Origin: Devosia sp. ZB163
GTDB taxonomy: Bacteria > Pseudomonadota > Alphaproteobacteria > Rhizobiales > Devosiaceae
Length of the DNA stretch: 64,000 nt
Assembly (NCBI RefSeq): GCF_028613635.1
Contig: NZ_JAQRMY010000002.1
Span: forward strand, 744,001-808,000
Direction: 5' to 3'
In this document: one piece after another, positions 36,468 through 46,234 of the stretch
How the letters are laid out: every line of letters begins with the position of its first letter
How positions within the stretch are numbered: the first letter of the stretch is position 1
Notes under the pieces: model-generated
Databases searched by the model: none
What the model was told of the DNA's origin: nothing
What the model saw: only the letters and a program-made list of their open reading frames with translations
Made by a program: the position numbers and the translations under genes

Positions 36468-37925
36468 ATGGACTTCACTCCGGCGGCCGGAGACGGCGAA
36501 GGCCGCAGCCGTCTGTTTTCTTTTTCCCCTCGCGACATCCTGATCGTCGCCGTTCTCGTCTTTCTGGCCGCGATTGCCGGCAGCATGTCCCGCCCGGCCG
36601 GCTTCCTTGCCGCGTTCTGGCCGGCCAACGCCATTCTGGCGGGCGTGCTGGTGCGCGACCCGCGGCTGCGCACCGTACTGGTGCTCACCGGTGCGGCCCT
36701 GGGCTATGTCGCGGCAGGGCTGGTGATGGGCGACAGGCCACACATGGTCATCGTGCTGACCATCGCCAACCTCGTGGGCGTGCTGGCCTTCACACTGCTC
36801 TTCGGTGCTTTGGAACCCGAGGATCGTGCGCTGTCGCGGCCTCAGGGGGTGATCTCGCTCCTGCTCATGGCGTGCGCAGGCTCGGCGGCAGCAGGCGTGG
36901 TCGGCGGTCTGGCGATAAGCGAGCTGACTGGGCGGAGTTATTTCGAAGGCTGGGCCGGCTGGTTCGCCGCGGAGCTGGTAAACTATCTCGCGCTGCTGCC
37001 GGTGATCCTGACGCTGCCGACGCCGGCGAAATGGTGGCCGCCGCCGCGTCTCGACACACGGGCGAAGCAGGCGCTCCTGCCGATGGCGGTGGTGATCGTG
37101 GCGATCGCCCTGTCGCTGCTGGTGCGGCATCCGGTGTCGATGGTGTTCCCCGTGCCGGCATTGATCTGGTGCGCCCTCACGCTGCCGCTCGCCGCATCGG
37201 CCGTCCTCGTAATGCTCTACTCGGGCCTGACGATGATCGGCATCAAGCTCGGGTTGTTCAACCTGGGAGTTGGGGCCGAGGTGGTCGGCGACTCGATCAC
37301 GGCGGTACACCTGGGCGTAGCGCTGGTGGCGCTGGGTCCGATGGTCATCGCCAGCGTCAATTCCGAGCGCCGCCGCCGCATCGAGCATCTCGAGCGGCTG
37401 GCGCGCCACGACTCGCTGACCGATGCGCTGACGCGCAGCACCTTCATGGAGCAGGGGGCCGGGTTGCTGGTCCAGTTGCAGCAGGAGCAGGCGGCGACAG
37501 CGGTGTTGGTGCTGGATGCCGACCACTTCAAGCAGATCAACGATGTGCACGGCCATCCGTCGGGCGACCGGGTGCTGGTGGCGGTGGCAGCGGCGATCCG
37601 CACCGCGATACGCCAGGGCGACCTGTTCGGCCGCATCGGCGGGGAGGAGTTCGCACTGGTGCTGCCGCGGGTCACGCGGCGCGAGGCGCAGGCGGTGGCC
37701 GAGCGGATGCGGAAAGCAGTCGCCAATCTTGCGGTGGTGCTGGAGACCGGCAGCCTGCAGCGCATCACGGTGAGTATCGGAGTGGCGTTTGACGCAACGA
37801 GCGGGGCCGGGCTCTCCGAAATGGTTTCGCTCGCCGACCGCGCGATGTATGAGGCCAAGCGGGCGGGGCGCGACCAGGTGGTGGTCTGCGACTTCGGAGA
37901 GCCGGAGCGCCCGCCGATGCACTGA
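36468..37925 (+). CDS. MASE1-type membrane diguanylate cyclase
   Basis: The protein (485 aa from this start) has about eight membrane spans (roughly 20-300) of the MASE1 type, starting RDILIVAVLVFLAAIAGS and including AAFWPANAILAGVL. A C-terminal GGDEF domain follows, with the active-site variant GGEEF at about 391-395. An inhibitory-site RxxD (RQGD) lies five residues before it. Both are compatible with active c-di-GMP synthesis under product inhibition. The start is uncertain: GGGGAC precedes the ATG at 36468, and in-frame ATGs lie at 36408 and 36447. It ends 8 bases before the TrmJ-like gene. Confidence 0.92.
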   Translation: MDFTPAAGDGEGRSRLFSFSPRDILIVAVLVFLAAIAGSMSRPAGFLAAFWPANAILAGVLVRDPRLRTVLVLTGAALGYVAAGLVMGDRPHMVIVLTIANLVGVLAFTLLFGALEPEDRALSRPQGVISLLLMACAGSAAAGVVGGLAISELTGRSYFEGWAGWFAAELVNYLALLPVILTLPTPAKWWPPPRLDTRAKQALLPMAVVIVAIALSLLVRHPVSMVFPVPALIWCALTLPLAASAVLVMLYSGLTMIGIKLGLFNLGVGAEVVGDSITAVHLGVALVALGPMVIASVNSERRRRIEHLERLARHDSLTDALTRSTFMEQGAGLLVQLQQEQAATAVLVLDADHFKQINDVHGHPSGDRVLVAVAAAIRTAIRQGDLFGRIGGEEFALVLPRVTRREAQAVAERMRKAVANLAVVLETGSLQRITVSIGVAFDATSGAGLSEMVSLADRAMYEAKRAGRDQVVVCDFGEPERPPMH

Positions 37926-37933
37926 AAGGGCTT

Positions 37934-38731
37934 GTGGCGCCGATGGCCGGAACCGACAAATCGCAGGAGTTCACGCTCCGGCCGAGCCCGGCCATCATCC
38001 TGTGCGAACCGCAGCTGGGCGAGAACGTGGGGACCACGGCACGCGCCATGGCCAATTTCGGGCTCTGGGACCTGCGGCTCGTCAACCCGCGCGACGGCTG
38101 GCCGAACGAGCGGGCGATCGCCGCGGCATCGCGCGCCGACCACGTGATCGAGCAGGTGCGTGTCTTTGATACCGTCGAGGCCGCCGTGGCCGACCTCTCG
38201 CTGGTCTTCGCCACCACGGCGCGCCGGCGCGACATGCAGAAAACCGTCTACGGACCGGAAGAGGGCGCCCAGCGCATCATCTCGCACATCGCGGGCGGCG
38301 CGAAGGCGGGGCTGCTGTTCGGCCGCGAGCGCTGGGGCCTTTACAACGAGGAAGTGGCGCTCTCGGACGCCATCGTCACCTTCCCGGTCGAGGCGGCCTT
38401 CGCCTCACTCAACATCGCCCAGGCCGTGCTGCTGATGTCCTACGAATGGCGCCGGCAGTACGACAAGGGCGAAGTGCTCCCGTTCACCGGCGGGCTCGAT
38501 CCGGCCGCGCCGCGCGAGGAACTGATCGGGCTCTTCCACCACCTCGAGGAGACGCTCGACCGCACCGGCTTCTTCAAGACGGCCGACAAGCGCCCCACCA
38601 TGGTCGACAACCTGCGCAACGCCTTCACCCGGGCCCAGCTCTCCACCCAGGAAATCCGCACCTTGCGCGGCGTGATCTCGTCGATCGATCGCGCCCACCT
38701 GAGGCAGGGGCGGCTGGCCAAGAAGGACTAG
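37934..38731 (+). CDS. TrmJ-like SPOUT RNA 2'-O-methyltransferase
   Basis: The ~265-residue protein has the SPOUT knot motifs: IILCEPQLGENVGTTARAM near the N-terminus, LLFGRERWGLYNEEV in motif 2 and FPVEAAFASLNIAQAVLL in motif 3. This pattern matches the TrmJ group, which 2'-O-methylates position 32 of tRNAs. A helical C-terminal extension with FHHLEETLDRTGFF is also typical. The start may be GTG 37934 or ATG 37943. Confidence 0.9.
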   Translation: MAPMAGTDKSQEFTLRPSPAIILCEPQLGENVGTTARAMANFGLWDLRLVNPRDGWPNERAIAAASRADHVIEQVRVFDTVEAAVADLSLVFATTARRRDMQKTVYGPEEGAQRIISHIAGGAKAGLLFGRERWGLYNEEVALSDAIVTFPVEAAFASLNIAQAVLLMSYEWRRQYDKGEVLPFTGGLDPAAPREELIGLFHHLEETLDRTGFFKTADKRPTMVDNLRNAFTRAQLSTQEIRTLRGVISSIDRAHLRQGRLAKKD

Positions 38732-38736
38732 GCCGC

Positions 38737-39255
38737 CTATCGCCCCATAGCCATCGCCAACCGCGCCTTCAGCAGGCGCCAGACGAAGCTGAACGGAAAG
38801 CTGCGGTAGCTCGGCACGTCGTTGGGCACGCTGGTCCCCGCGGGAACGAAGCGCGTGTTGACCCGCATCTCCACCGGCGGCGCATCGGCGCCGAGGCGCC
38901 CGCGATAGACCGGGTTCCAGTGGAGCGCGTTGTCGAAGGTCACCAGCATCGCCGAGTTGCAGCAGGTCGTGACCATGCGATTGGTCGGGGACTCCGGCTT
39001 GAGCTTGAGGCTGCGCAGGCGCTCGGCACCACGGAGGATCCGGACCCGGTCCTTGCGGTAGTGGACATAGGCGGTCCCGGCAGCCGCATCGAGCACAGTC
39101 GGAGAACCGGGCAGGGCCTCGATCATCCGCGAGCCCGCCTGGCAGTCGTCGCAGTGGCAGGTGGCAGCGAGGATCGGAGCTCCGGCCAGCTCGATCTCCA
39201 CCTCGCCGCACAGGCACCGGGCGGTTCTCACGGATGTCGGCGACCCAGACGGCAT
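38737..39255 (-). CDS. GFA-like cysteine-rich protein (DUF6151-like)
   Basis: The 172-residue protein opens with TARCLCGEVEIELAG and has ATCHCDDCQAGSRM, so the first half of a GFA-type zinc site is present. The second CxxC expected in GFA proteins is replaced by VTTCCNSAML. The long C-terminal part contains FVPAGTSVPNDVP and a hydrophobic FSFVWRLLKARLAMAM end. A GGAGGAC precedes the ATG at 39253-39255. It is convergent with the TrmJ-like gene and divergent from an MFS gene. Activity unknown. Confidence 0.82.
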   Translation of the reverse strand: MPSGSPTSVRTARCLCGEVEIELAGAPILAATCHCDDCQAGSRMIEALPGSPTVLDAAAGTAYVHYRKDRVRILRGAERLRSLKLKPESPTNRMVTTCCNSAMLVTFDNALHWNPVYRGRLGADAPPVEMRVNTRFVPAGTSVPNDVPSYRSFPFSFVWRLLKARLAMAMGR

Positions 39256-39378
39256 GCGATGTCCTCCAAAAAAGACGGAGTGTTGGAAGATCGGCCGGCA
39301 ATGTCCAGTCCCGGGGCCGGGCCAGCACAAAGTAGCCTTTGACCGCGGGTCGACCGGCGTGCCATCTGAGCGCCCATC

Positions 39379-40623
39379 ATGAGCGCCCACGCCCCCTCCG
39401 AGCCATCGAAGCTCGCCTTCAGCTACCGCAGCTTCCGCTTCTTCTGGGCCACGACCCTGCTCGTGAGCTTTGCCGTGCAGATCATGTCGGTCTCCATCGC
39501 CTGGCAGATCTACGATGTGACGGGCGAGCCGTTCCTGCTCGGTCTGGTGGGGCTGTCGCTGTTCCTGCCGGCGCTGGTGCTGATCCTCGTGACCGGGCTG
39601 GCAGCCGACCGGTTCAACCGTCGTGGCATCATGGCCGTGTGCCTCGGTGTGGAACTCCTCTGCGCGCTGGGCTTCCTCGCCTTCGTCAACGCCCAGGCGC
39701 ACGAGGTCTGGCCGATCTTCGGCATCCTCGTCGTCCTCGGCACGGCCCGGGCCTTCTGGGGGCCGGCCGCCCAGTCGCTGGCGCCCAATCTCGTGCCGCC
39801 CGAGGCGCTCTCGAACGCCATCACGGTCAATGCCTCGGCCTGGCAGTTCGCCTCGATCATGGGGCCGGCCGTCGGCGGGCTGCTCTATGGCATCAATCCG
39901 TCGGTCGCCTTCGGCACCGGCGCTGTGCTGCTGGTCGCGGCCATGGGCTCGGTGCTGATGATCGCGCGGCCACCCAAGCGCGAGTCGCACCAGGCGACGA
40001 GCCTTGCCACCATGCTCGCCGGCTTCCGCTACATCTTCTCCAACAAGGTCGTCCTCGGCGCTATCTCGCTCGACATGTTTGCCGTGCTGATGGGCGGCGC
40101 CGTGGCCCTGTTGCCGATCTACGCCAAGGACATCCTCCACGCCGGCCCGGCCGAACTCGGCTTCCTGCGCGCTGCACCCGGCGTTGGCGCCATCGTCATG
40201 GCGCTCGTCCTCACGCGGTTCCCGATCCGCGACCATGCGGGCAAGCTGCTGTTCCTGTTCGTGGGGCTGTTCGGCGCGTTCACGGTGCTGTTCGGATTGT
40301 CGACCACGGTGTGGATTTCGATACCTGCGCTGGTGCTGGTCGGTGCCTCGGACATGGTGAGCGTCACCATCCGCGAGACCATCATGCAGCTCTGGACGCC
40401 CGAGGAGGTCCGCGGCCGGGTCAACGCGGTGAACTCGGTCTTCATCGGCGCCAGCAACGAGTTGGGCGAGTTCCGCGCCGGCTCCGTCGCACACCTCATA
40501 GGGCCGGTCCCGGCCGTGGTGCTGGGCGGTATCGGCTCAGTCGCCATCGCCGTGATCTGGAGCCAGGTATTCCCGGGTCTGCGCGACCAGCGCACGCTCG
40601 ACAGGAAGATGGTCGAAGCCTAG
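39379..40623 (+). CDS. MFS transporter (EntS/MFS_3-like)
   Basis: The 414-residue inner-membrane protein has about 12 spans. The MFS motif A equivalent is VTGLAADRFNRRGIM between helices 2 and 3. It starts YRSFRFFWATTLLVSFAVQIMS, typical of the MFS_3 (EntS-like) group of exporters. The substrate is unknown. It stands between the GFA-like gene and rpsD, with a separate promoter for rpsD behind it. Confidence 0.92.
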   Translation: MSAHAPSEPSKLAFSYRSFRFFWATTLLVSFAVQIMSVSIAWQIYDVTGEPFLLGLVGLSLFLPALVLILVTGLAADRFNRRGIMAVCLGVELLCALGFLAFVNAQAHEVWPIFGILVVLGTARAFWGPAAQSLAPNLVPPEALSNAITVNASAWQFASIMGPAVGGLLYGINPSVAFGTGAVLLVAAMGSVLMIARPPKRESHQATSLATMLAGFRYIFSNKVVLGAISLDMFAVLMGGAVALLPIYAKDILHAGPAELGFLRAAPGVGAIVMALVLTRFPIRDHAGKLLFLFVGLFGAFTVLFGLSTTVWISIPALVLVGASDMVSVTIRETIMQLWTPEEVRGRVNAVNSVFIGASNELGEFRAGSVAHLIGPVPAVVLGGIGSVAIAVIWSQVFPGLRDQRTLDRKMVEA

Positions 40624-40686
40624 AGCCGCACGGTCACCTTGCGCTACCGGGCCCGAACAGACGGCCGCCCGGTGGGCCGTTCGAGC

Positions 40687-40715
40687 TTGACATGCCGGGA
40701 TCGCACCTCTATCAC
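40687..40715 (+). promoter_or_regulatory. Likely rpsD promoter
   Basis: TTGACA (40687-40692), a 17-base spacer and TATCAC (40710-40715) make a good sigma-70-type promoter. It lies 131 bases before the rpsD start, leaving a leader of roughly 125 bases in which I recognise no riboswitch. Confidence 0.65.
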
Positions 40716-40846
40716 GCGGCCACTTGTTGAGCCCTAGGGCTCCTCGAGCGCACCCGGGATTCCCCAAATCGTGGAATCTGTCGGTCCGTTCCGCAAGGAC
40801 GGGCAGAGGAGGGCGCAATCACTTTCGACAACCTGAAAGGATTACG

Positions 40847-41464
40847 ATGTCGAAGCGCATTCAGTCTAAGCACAAGATCGACCGCCGTCTTGGCGAAAAC
40901 CTGTGGGGCCGTCCGTCCTCGCCGCTGAACAACCGTGCCTACGGCCCCGGCCAGCACGGCCAGCGCCGCAAGGGCAAGACTTCGGACTACGGCCTGCAGC
41001 TCCGCGCCAAGCAGAAGCTCAAGGGCTACTACGGCTCGATCACCGAGAAGGCGTTCAAGAAGCTCTACTCCGAGGCCGCCCGCGTGAAGGGTGATACCGG
41101 CGAGAACCTGATCGGCCTGCTCGAGAGCCGTCTCGACGCCATCGTTTACCGCGCCAAGTTCGTGCCGACCGTGTTCGCCGCGCGTCAGTTCGTGTCGCAC
41201 GGCCACATCCTGGTCAACGGCAAGCGCGTGAACATTCCGTCCTATCAGGTGAAGGTCGGCGACAAGGTCGAGATCAAGGAGCGTTCGAAGCAGCTCGGCA
41301 TCGTGCTCGAAGCCAACCAGCTCGCCGAGCGCGACGTTCCTGAATACGTCGAGGTCGACCACTCCAAGCAGACCGCAACCTACGTCCGCGTCCCGGCTCT
41401 CGCCGACGTGCCGTACCCGGTCCAGATGGAACCGAACCTGGTCGTCGAATTCTACTCGCGCTAA
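40847..41464 (+). CDS. rpsD: 30S ribosomal protein S4
   Basis: S4 nucleates assembly of the 30S body by binding 16S rRNA. The 205-residue protein starts [20 protein letters not shown] and has the S4 RNA-binding domain with [34 protein letters not shown] in part and EFYSR at the end. The zinc-type N-terminal cysteines are absent, as in most alphaproteobacteria. A GAAAGG lies 6 bases before the ATG. It is transcribed alone with its own terminator. Confidence 0.98.
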   Translation: MSKRIQSKHKIDRRLGENLWGRPSSPLNNRAYGPGQHGQRRKGKTSDYGLQLRAKQKLKGYYGSITEKAFKKLYSEAARVKGDTGENLIGLLESRLDAIVYRAKFVPTVFAARQFVSHGHILVNGKRVNIPSYQVKVGDKVEIKERSKQLGIVLEANQLAERDVPEYVEVDHSKQTATYVRVPALADVPYPVQMEPNLVVEFYSR

Positions 41465-41491
41465 TCGCGCGGTACACCACACAGTTCTCGA

Positions 41492-41517
41492 ATGGGCCGT
41501 CCGCAAGGGCGGCCCAT
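41492..41517 (+). terminator. Rho-independent terminator of rpsD
   Basis: ATGGGCCGTCC pairs with GGGCGGCCCAT (one G-T pair) around a GCAA loop, followed by TTGCTTT. It begins 27 bases after the rpsD stop. Confidence 0.88.
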
Positions 41518-41598
41518 TTGCTTTGGGGCGATCGATGATGTCGGTCGGTCGTCGGGGGCGATGGGCCGTTCTCGTCAGCCTATCTCGACATCGAGAAG

Positions 41599-41620
41599 AG
41601 GCCGCCCCGAGGGGCGGCCT
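41599..41620 (-). terminator. Hairpin terminator after sbmA/bacA
   Basis: AGGCCGCCCC and GGGGCGGCCT form a 9-10-base stem. On the minus strand it lies 5 bases after the stop at 41626 and is followed by a weak CTCTTCTC tail. Confidence 0.7.
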
Positions 41621-41625
41621 TGTTG

Positions 41626-42978
41626 CTAGACGGCGGCGCCGCTGAAGGACTCCTTGATCGGCTCCTGGTCCGGCGGGATGAAGGACTCGAAGCGCCTGAG
41701 GCGAGCGTAGACCGAGATCAGCTCGACGATGGTCGTCCAGGCCCGGGCAAAGAACTGGAACGAGCTCGAGACCTGGCCGAAGGCGTTCTGCACCTGCTGG
41801 TAGATACCCAGCGTCAGCGTGCCGGCGAGGATCGACGGGGCCATGGCCAGCAGCGGGATGTAGCCGGCCAGCTGCAGGTACCCGTACCGGGCGAGGTTGA
41901 AGTACGTGTAGTGGAAATACAGCCTGAAGTAGTTCCTCTGCACGCCCGCGAACAGCTCGCGCACGGTCGGAGGATCGGCCCTCGTGGGGTTATCCTCGCC
42001 GTACACCAGCTCCTTGCGATAGGCGGCCTCGACCAGCTGGTTCTGGAACTGCAGGCCCGGCAGCTTGAATCCCACGACGCCCAGGAGAACCGTGCCGAGG
42101 GCGGCGGAGATCAGGGCGACGAAAACGAGGCTGCCCGGAATTGAGCCTATCAGCGGCAACTCCGTGATGTGGTGCGAAAGCCCCCACAGGATGGGCAGGA
42201 ACACCACCAGGGTGATCAGCGAGCTGAAGAAGCTGGTCCCAAGGTCCTCGAGGATCTGGGCCAGGCGCATCGTATCTTCCTGAACACGCTGTGCGGCGCC
42301 TTCGGTGGTCCGGATGTTCTGCCAGTACGCCATGTAGTAGGAGTTCATCGCCTTGCGCCAGCGGAACACATAGTGCGAGGTGAAGAAGCTCAGCACGATC
42401 AGGAACAGGATGTTGGGTACGGTCACGGCAATGATGGTGACCACGTACGGCCAGAACTCCTCAGGCGTTACAGAGCCAGGCTGCGACAGGGCCTTTTGCA
42501 GCACGTTGAAGAATGCGCCCTGCCAGTCGTTGATCCAGGCATCGACCTGCACCTGCGCGTAGATGCAGAGAAGGATGGCGGTCGAGGCCACGACGGACCA
42601 CCAGTACCAGTCGTTGCGCTTGTAGAAGTACCAGAAGACGCAGAACAGCGCCGCGACCATCAGGATGTACTGATACTCCCAGAGCTTGGCGCCGTTGAGG
42701 AAGTTGGTGTCCTCCGCAACGCAGCCTGCCGTCGCCGAAGCTGGCGGGGGAGCGCTCTCCGCGGCGCCAGTGGCCTCGGGCGTAGGAGTGGCGGGCTGTG
42801 CCTCGGCGGCCGGTGCTCCCTCGCCAGGGGCACAGATCGCCGGGGCGAAGAAGCGGTCAAGGCTGATGGCCGACCGGATCGGCCCGCCGGCGAAGAAGAA
42901 GATCAAGGTCGCGGCCAGCATCCAGAGGATGGCTGACGTGAAGAACAGCTTGGGTTCAGGGAAGAATGAGCGGAACAA
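41626..42978 (-). CDS. SbmA/BacA-family peptide antibiotic transporter
   Basis: The 450-residue inner-membrane protein matches SbmA/BacA, which imports peptides such as microcins, bleomycin and host NCR peptides. It has the N-terminal MFRSFFPEPKLFFTSAILW, the middle WRKAMNSYYMAYW and the C-terminal FQFFARAWTTIVELISVYARL in shortened form. A low-complexity Pro/Ala/Glu insertion at about 50-90, in the first periplasmic loop, is longer than in typical BacA. The start is TTG at 42976-42978 with AAGGAG well placed before it. It is divergent from ttcA. Confidence 0.93.
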   Translation of the reverse strand: MFRSFFPEPKLFFTSAILWMLAATLIFFFAGGPIRSAISLDRFFAPAICAPGEGAPAAEAQPATPTPEATGAAESAPPPASATAGCVAEDTNFLNGAKLWEYQYILMVAALFCVFWYFYKRNDWYWWSVVASTAILLCIYAQVQVDAWINDWQGAFFNVLQKALSQPGSVTPEEFWPYVVTIIAVTVPNILFLIVLSFFTSHYVFRWRKAMNSYYMAYWQNIRTTEGAAQRVQEDTMRLAQILEDLGTSFFSSLITLVVFLPILWGLSHHITELPLIGSIPGSLVFVALISAALGTVLLGVVGFKLPGLQFQNQLVEAAYRKELVYGEDNPTRADPPTVRELFAGVQRNYFRLYFHYTYFNLARYGYLQLAGYIPLLAMAPSILAGTLTLGIYQQVQNAFGQVSSSFQFFARAWTTIVELISVYARLRRFESFIPPDQEPIKESFSGAAV

Positions 42979-43117
42979 GGGTAAACTCCTTGCAGTTCCG
43001 TGGGGTCGCGGTCATCTAACTGACTAAGTTCGGAACCGGCAAGGAATCCGCGCTCACCTTGCCATGATGTAATGTGGCGCGCTTCCTGTCGGGCGCGCGG
43101 TTTGCTATCAGGCAGCC

Positions 43118-44014
43118 ATGAACGAGATCGCCACGCCCGCCCTGTTCGAAGCCCATGCCGATCCCCTGGCAGAGGACCTCTCGGGCGCACATCCGCTGTT
43201 TGCCATGGCTCCCCGGTCGGTTGAGTTCAACAAGCTCAGGAAGCGCCTCATCCGCAACATGCGCGAGGCGATCGAGAAGTTCGGCATGGCCCGGCCCGGG
43301 GAGCGCTGGCTGGTCGCCATTTCGGGCGGCAAGGACAGCTACGGCATGCTGGCGCTGCTGCTCGACCTCAAGTGGCGCGGCCTGCTGCCGGTCGAACTGC
43401 TCGCCTGCAACCTCGACCAGGGGCAGCCGAACTTCCCCAAGCACATCCTGCCCGAGTGGCTGACCGCCAGCGGCATCGCGCACCGCATCGAGTACAAGGA
43501 CACCTACTCGATCGTCACCGACAAGCTGCCGCAGGGCGCGACCTACTGCTCGCTCTGCTCGCGCCTGCGCCGCGGCAACCTCTATCGGATCGCGCGCGAG
43601 GAAGGCTGCTCGGCGCTGGTGCTGGGGCATCACCGCGAGGACAGCCTCGAGACGTTCTTCATGAACCTCTTCCACGGCGGCAAGCTCGCCGCCATGCCGC
43701 CGCGGCTGATGAACGACGACGGCGACATCGAGGTGCTGCGCCCGATGATCTACTGCGCCGAGCCCGACCTCGAGAAGTTCGCCGAGCACATGCAGTTCCC
43801 GATCATCCCCTGCGACCTCTGCGGATCGCAGGAGGGGCTCGAGCGCAACGCCATGAAGGCGATGCTCAACGATATCGAGAAGCGCATGCCGGGCCGCAAG
43901 GACGTGATGATCCGCGCTCTGGGCAACGTGAACGCCAGTCATCTGCTCGACCCCAGGCTGTTCGATTTCCTCGGCCTTCAGAAGGCCTCGACCGGGACGG
44001 GTGCCGGCGCCTGA
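43118..44014 (+). CDS. ttcA: tRNA 2-thiocytidine(32) synthetase TtcA
   Basis: TtcA thiolates C32 of certain tRNAs using ATP and an iron-sulfur cluster. The 298-residue protein has the PP-loop SGGKDS at 69-74, CSLC with Cys144 and Cys147, and CDLC with Cys232 and Cys235. The cluster would be bound by the conserved cysteines. The C-terminus [16 protein letters not shown] is typical. Its last 37 bases overlap the convergent MFS gene. Confidence 0.96.
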   Translation: MNEIATPALFEAHADPLAEDLSGAHPLFAMAPRSVEFNKLRKRLIRNMREAIEKFGMARPGERWLVAISGGKDSYGMLALLLDLKWRGLLPVELLACNLDQGQPNFPKHILPEWLTASGIAHRIEYKDTYSIVTDKLPQGATYCSLCSRLRRGNLYRIAREEGCSALVLGHHREDSLETFFMNLFHGGKLAAMPPRLMNDDGDIEVLRPMIYCAEPDLEKFAEHMQFPIIPCDLCGSQEGLERNAMKAMLNDIEKRMPGRKDVMIRALGNVNASHLLDPRLFDFLGLQKASTGTGAGA

Positions 44015-45213
44015 TCGCGCCCGAACATGCGGCCCCGCTCGGCGATGGCGAAGCAGCCGAAGGCGCAGATGCCCATCACGCCCATGCCGACGAGCAGCGG
44101 AATGACGGTGCCGTCATAGGCCTGGGCAATGCCGAAGCCGAGCAGCGCCCCGAACACCATCTGGAACAGGCCGAAAACAGCGGCAGCCGTGCCGGCGACC
44201 TCGCCCAGGGGCTCCATCGAGAGCGCGCCGCTGCCGGCGAAGGACGGGACGATGCAGGGCGCGAGCAGTACCATCGCAAGCAGGAAACCCCAGTCGGGTA
44301 GTCCCGGGCCGAGACTGACGAGGGCAGCACCGAAGGTGATGACGGGGATGAGGATCGAGCCCCCATGCGAGCAGCGCCTCAGCCCGATGCGGCCGAGCAC
44401 CCGCGAGGCAATCAGCGAGGTGATCGCCGCCGATCCGGCTATGATGACCATCGAGAGGGGGTAGAACACGCCCCAGGGGTAGATCTCGGTGAAGATCTGC
44501 TGCGTCGTGACGACCATGCCGAGGATGGCGCCCTGGAGGAACACCGCCGCGACGCCGTAGAAGAAGGCGCGCCGGTTGCGCAGCACGATCAGGAAGCCCT
44601 CGGCGACCACGCCGAAGTCGAGCGAGCGCCGGTCTTCCGGCCGCTGCGTTTCACCGAGGCGCAGGAAGGTCCAGACCCACGTGGCCGCGGCAATGGCCGC
44701 CATCGCGACGAATATGTACTGCCACGGCGCCGCGAGGATGATGAGCTGTCCCACCGTGGGCATGATGATGGGGACGAGCAGGAAGATGGAAAGGACCAGC
44801 GACAGCACCTCGGCCATTTCCTTGCCGCTGTATCGGTCGCGAATGGTCGCGTTCAGGCCGACACGCACTGCTGCGGCGGCGGTGCCCTGCAGGAAGCGCA
44901 GGATCAGCAGCCACAGGAAGCTGGGAGCGACGGCGCCGGCGAGCGCGCAGACGATATAGGCCGCCAGCCCCCACAGGATCGGCCGGCGTCGCCCGAAACG
45001 GTCGACAAGCGGGCCGAAGAATATCTGCGGCAGCCCGAAACCGATGATGAAGACGGTGATGACGAGGGAACGGTCGTTCTCGCGCAGCACGGCGAAGGTA
45101 TCGCCGATGTTGGGCAGGGCCGGCAGCATGATGTCGATCGCCAGCGCGTCGACAATCATGAGCGCTGCAACGATCGCGACAAATTCCGGCTTCGATAGCG
45201 GGTGACTGCTCAT
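43978..45213 (-). CDS. Bcr/CflA-type multidrug efflux MFS transporter
   Basis: The 411-residue protein has 12 predicted spans and begins [20 protein letters not shown], the conserved Bcr/CflA helix 1 with an intramembrane Asp. [14 protein letters not shown] is motif A and [21 protein letters not shown] is typical for helix 4 (each given in part). It probably exports hydrophobic drugs by proton antiport. A second family member lies at 46959-48221. Its C-terminus overlaps ttcA. Confidence 0.93.
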   Translation of the reverse strand: MSSHPLSKPEFVAIVAALMIVDALAIDIMLPALPNIGDTFAVLRENDRSLVITVFIIGFGLPQIFFGPLVDRFGRRRPILWGLAAYIVCALAGAVAPSFLWLLILRFLQGTAAAAVRVGLNATIRDRYSGKEMAEVLSLVLSIFLLVPIIMPTVGQLIILAAPWQYIFVAMAAIAAATWVWTFLRLGETQRPEDRRSLDFGVVAEGFLIVLRNRRAFFYGVAAVFLQGAILGMVVTTQQIFTEIYPWGVFYPLSMVIIAGSAAITSLIASRVLGRIGLRRCSHGGSILIPVITFGAALVSLGPGLPDWGFLLAMVLLAPCIVPSFAGSGALSMEPLGEVAGTAAAVFGLFQMVFGALLGFGIAQAYDGTVIPLLVGMGVMGICAFGCFAIAERGRMFGRDQAPAPVPVEAF

Positions 45214-45379
45214 GGCTCGATCGCGTCCGACGAAGAACAGTATTAAGGTCAGGTTATACTGTTATTCACGTCATGGTCAAAGACGTTGAGTGCGAACCGG
45301 CCGGCTCGACGTTTTGGTGGGAGACGCCGCCGTCGCAATCAGTGCATATGAAGGCATCACCAGCAGACCCGGGACCATC

Positions 45380-46201
45380 ATGACCACGATCGATATCACC
45401 CGCCTCGCCAACATTCTGAGGGACGCGGCCAAGGCCGAAGTCCTGCCGCGGTTCCGCCGGCTCGATCAGGGCATGGTGCGCCAGAAATCCGAGGCCATCG
45501 ATCTCGTCACCGAAGCCGATGAGCAGGCCGAGCACCGCATCAAGGCCGAGGTGTCGGCAGCCTGGCCGGACGCGCTGTTCGTGGGCGAGGAATCGGTCGC
45601 CGCCGATCCGGCGCTGCTGGACCGGTTGGACGATGCAGACCTCGCCATCGTGGTCGATCCCGTCGACGGCACGGCCAACTTCGCGGCCGGGCTGCCGCTC
45701 TTTGCCACCATGGCCAGCGTTGTCGTCAAAGGCGAGACCGTCGCGGGCATCATCTACGACCCGATGGGTGACGACTGGGTGCTGGCCGAAAAGGGCTCTG
45801 GCGCCTGGCAGCGTCGCCCCGATGGCTCCGACTGGCGCCTGCAGGTGGCCAAGGCGCCCGCACTCGACCAGATGGTCGGTCACGTCTCGATCACGTTCCT
45901 GCCGGCCGACAGCAAACCGAAGGTGCTCGCCAACCTCGCCAAGGTCCGGGTGGCTGCGAACTACCGCGTGGCGGGCCACGACTATCGCACCTTCGCCTCG
46001 GGTCACTGCCACTTCGTCATGTTCAACAAGCTGATGCCCTGGGATCACCTGGGCGGCACGTTGATCTGCCAGGAGGCCGGAGGCCATGTGGCCCGTTTCG
46101 ACGGAAGCCCCTACCTGCCGTCGCATCGCGCCGGCGGTTTGCTGATGGCCCCCGACGCCGACGCGTGGAATTTGCTGCGTGCAGAGGTGTTTACGGTATA
46201 G
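45380..46201 (+). CDS. Inositol monophosphatase family phosphatase
   Basis: The 273-residue protein carries the IMPase metal and catalytic motifs: VGEE with Glu70, DPVDGTANF with Asp93, Asp96, Gly97 and Thr98, and a C-terminal PWDHLGGTLICQEAGG. Substrates in this family include inositol phosphates, fructose 1,6-bisphosphate, histidinol phosphate and 3'-phosphoadenosine 5'-phosphate; sequence alone does not decide. The upstream frame to 45290 is probably untranslated. A methyltransferase gene follows after 33 bases. Confidence 0.9.
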   Translation: MTTIDITRLANILRDAAKAEVLPRFRRLDQGMVRQKSEAIDLVTEADEQAEHRIKAEVSAAWPDALFVGEESVAADPALLDRLDDADLAIVVDPVDGTANFAAGLPLFATMASVVVKGETVAGIIYDPMGDDWVLAEKGSGAWQRRPDGSDWRLQVAKAPALDQMVGHVSITFLPADSKPKVLANLAKVRVAANYRVAGHDYRTFASGHCHFVMFNKLMPWDHLGGTLICQEAGGHVARFDGSPYLPSHRAGGLLMAPDADAWNLLRAEVFTV

Positions 46202-46234
46202 TCGGGGTCACAACCGTCGAGGGAGGGCTTCGGT

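Noticed and set aside
45241-45260. Possible second CtrA box (TTAA then TTATA) before the Bcr/CflA gene
   Set aside because: Two mismatches in the second half; not convincing without conservation.
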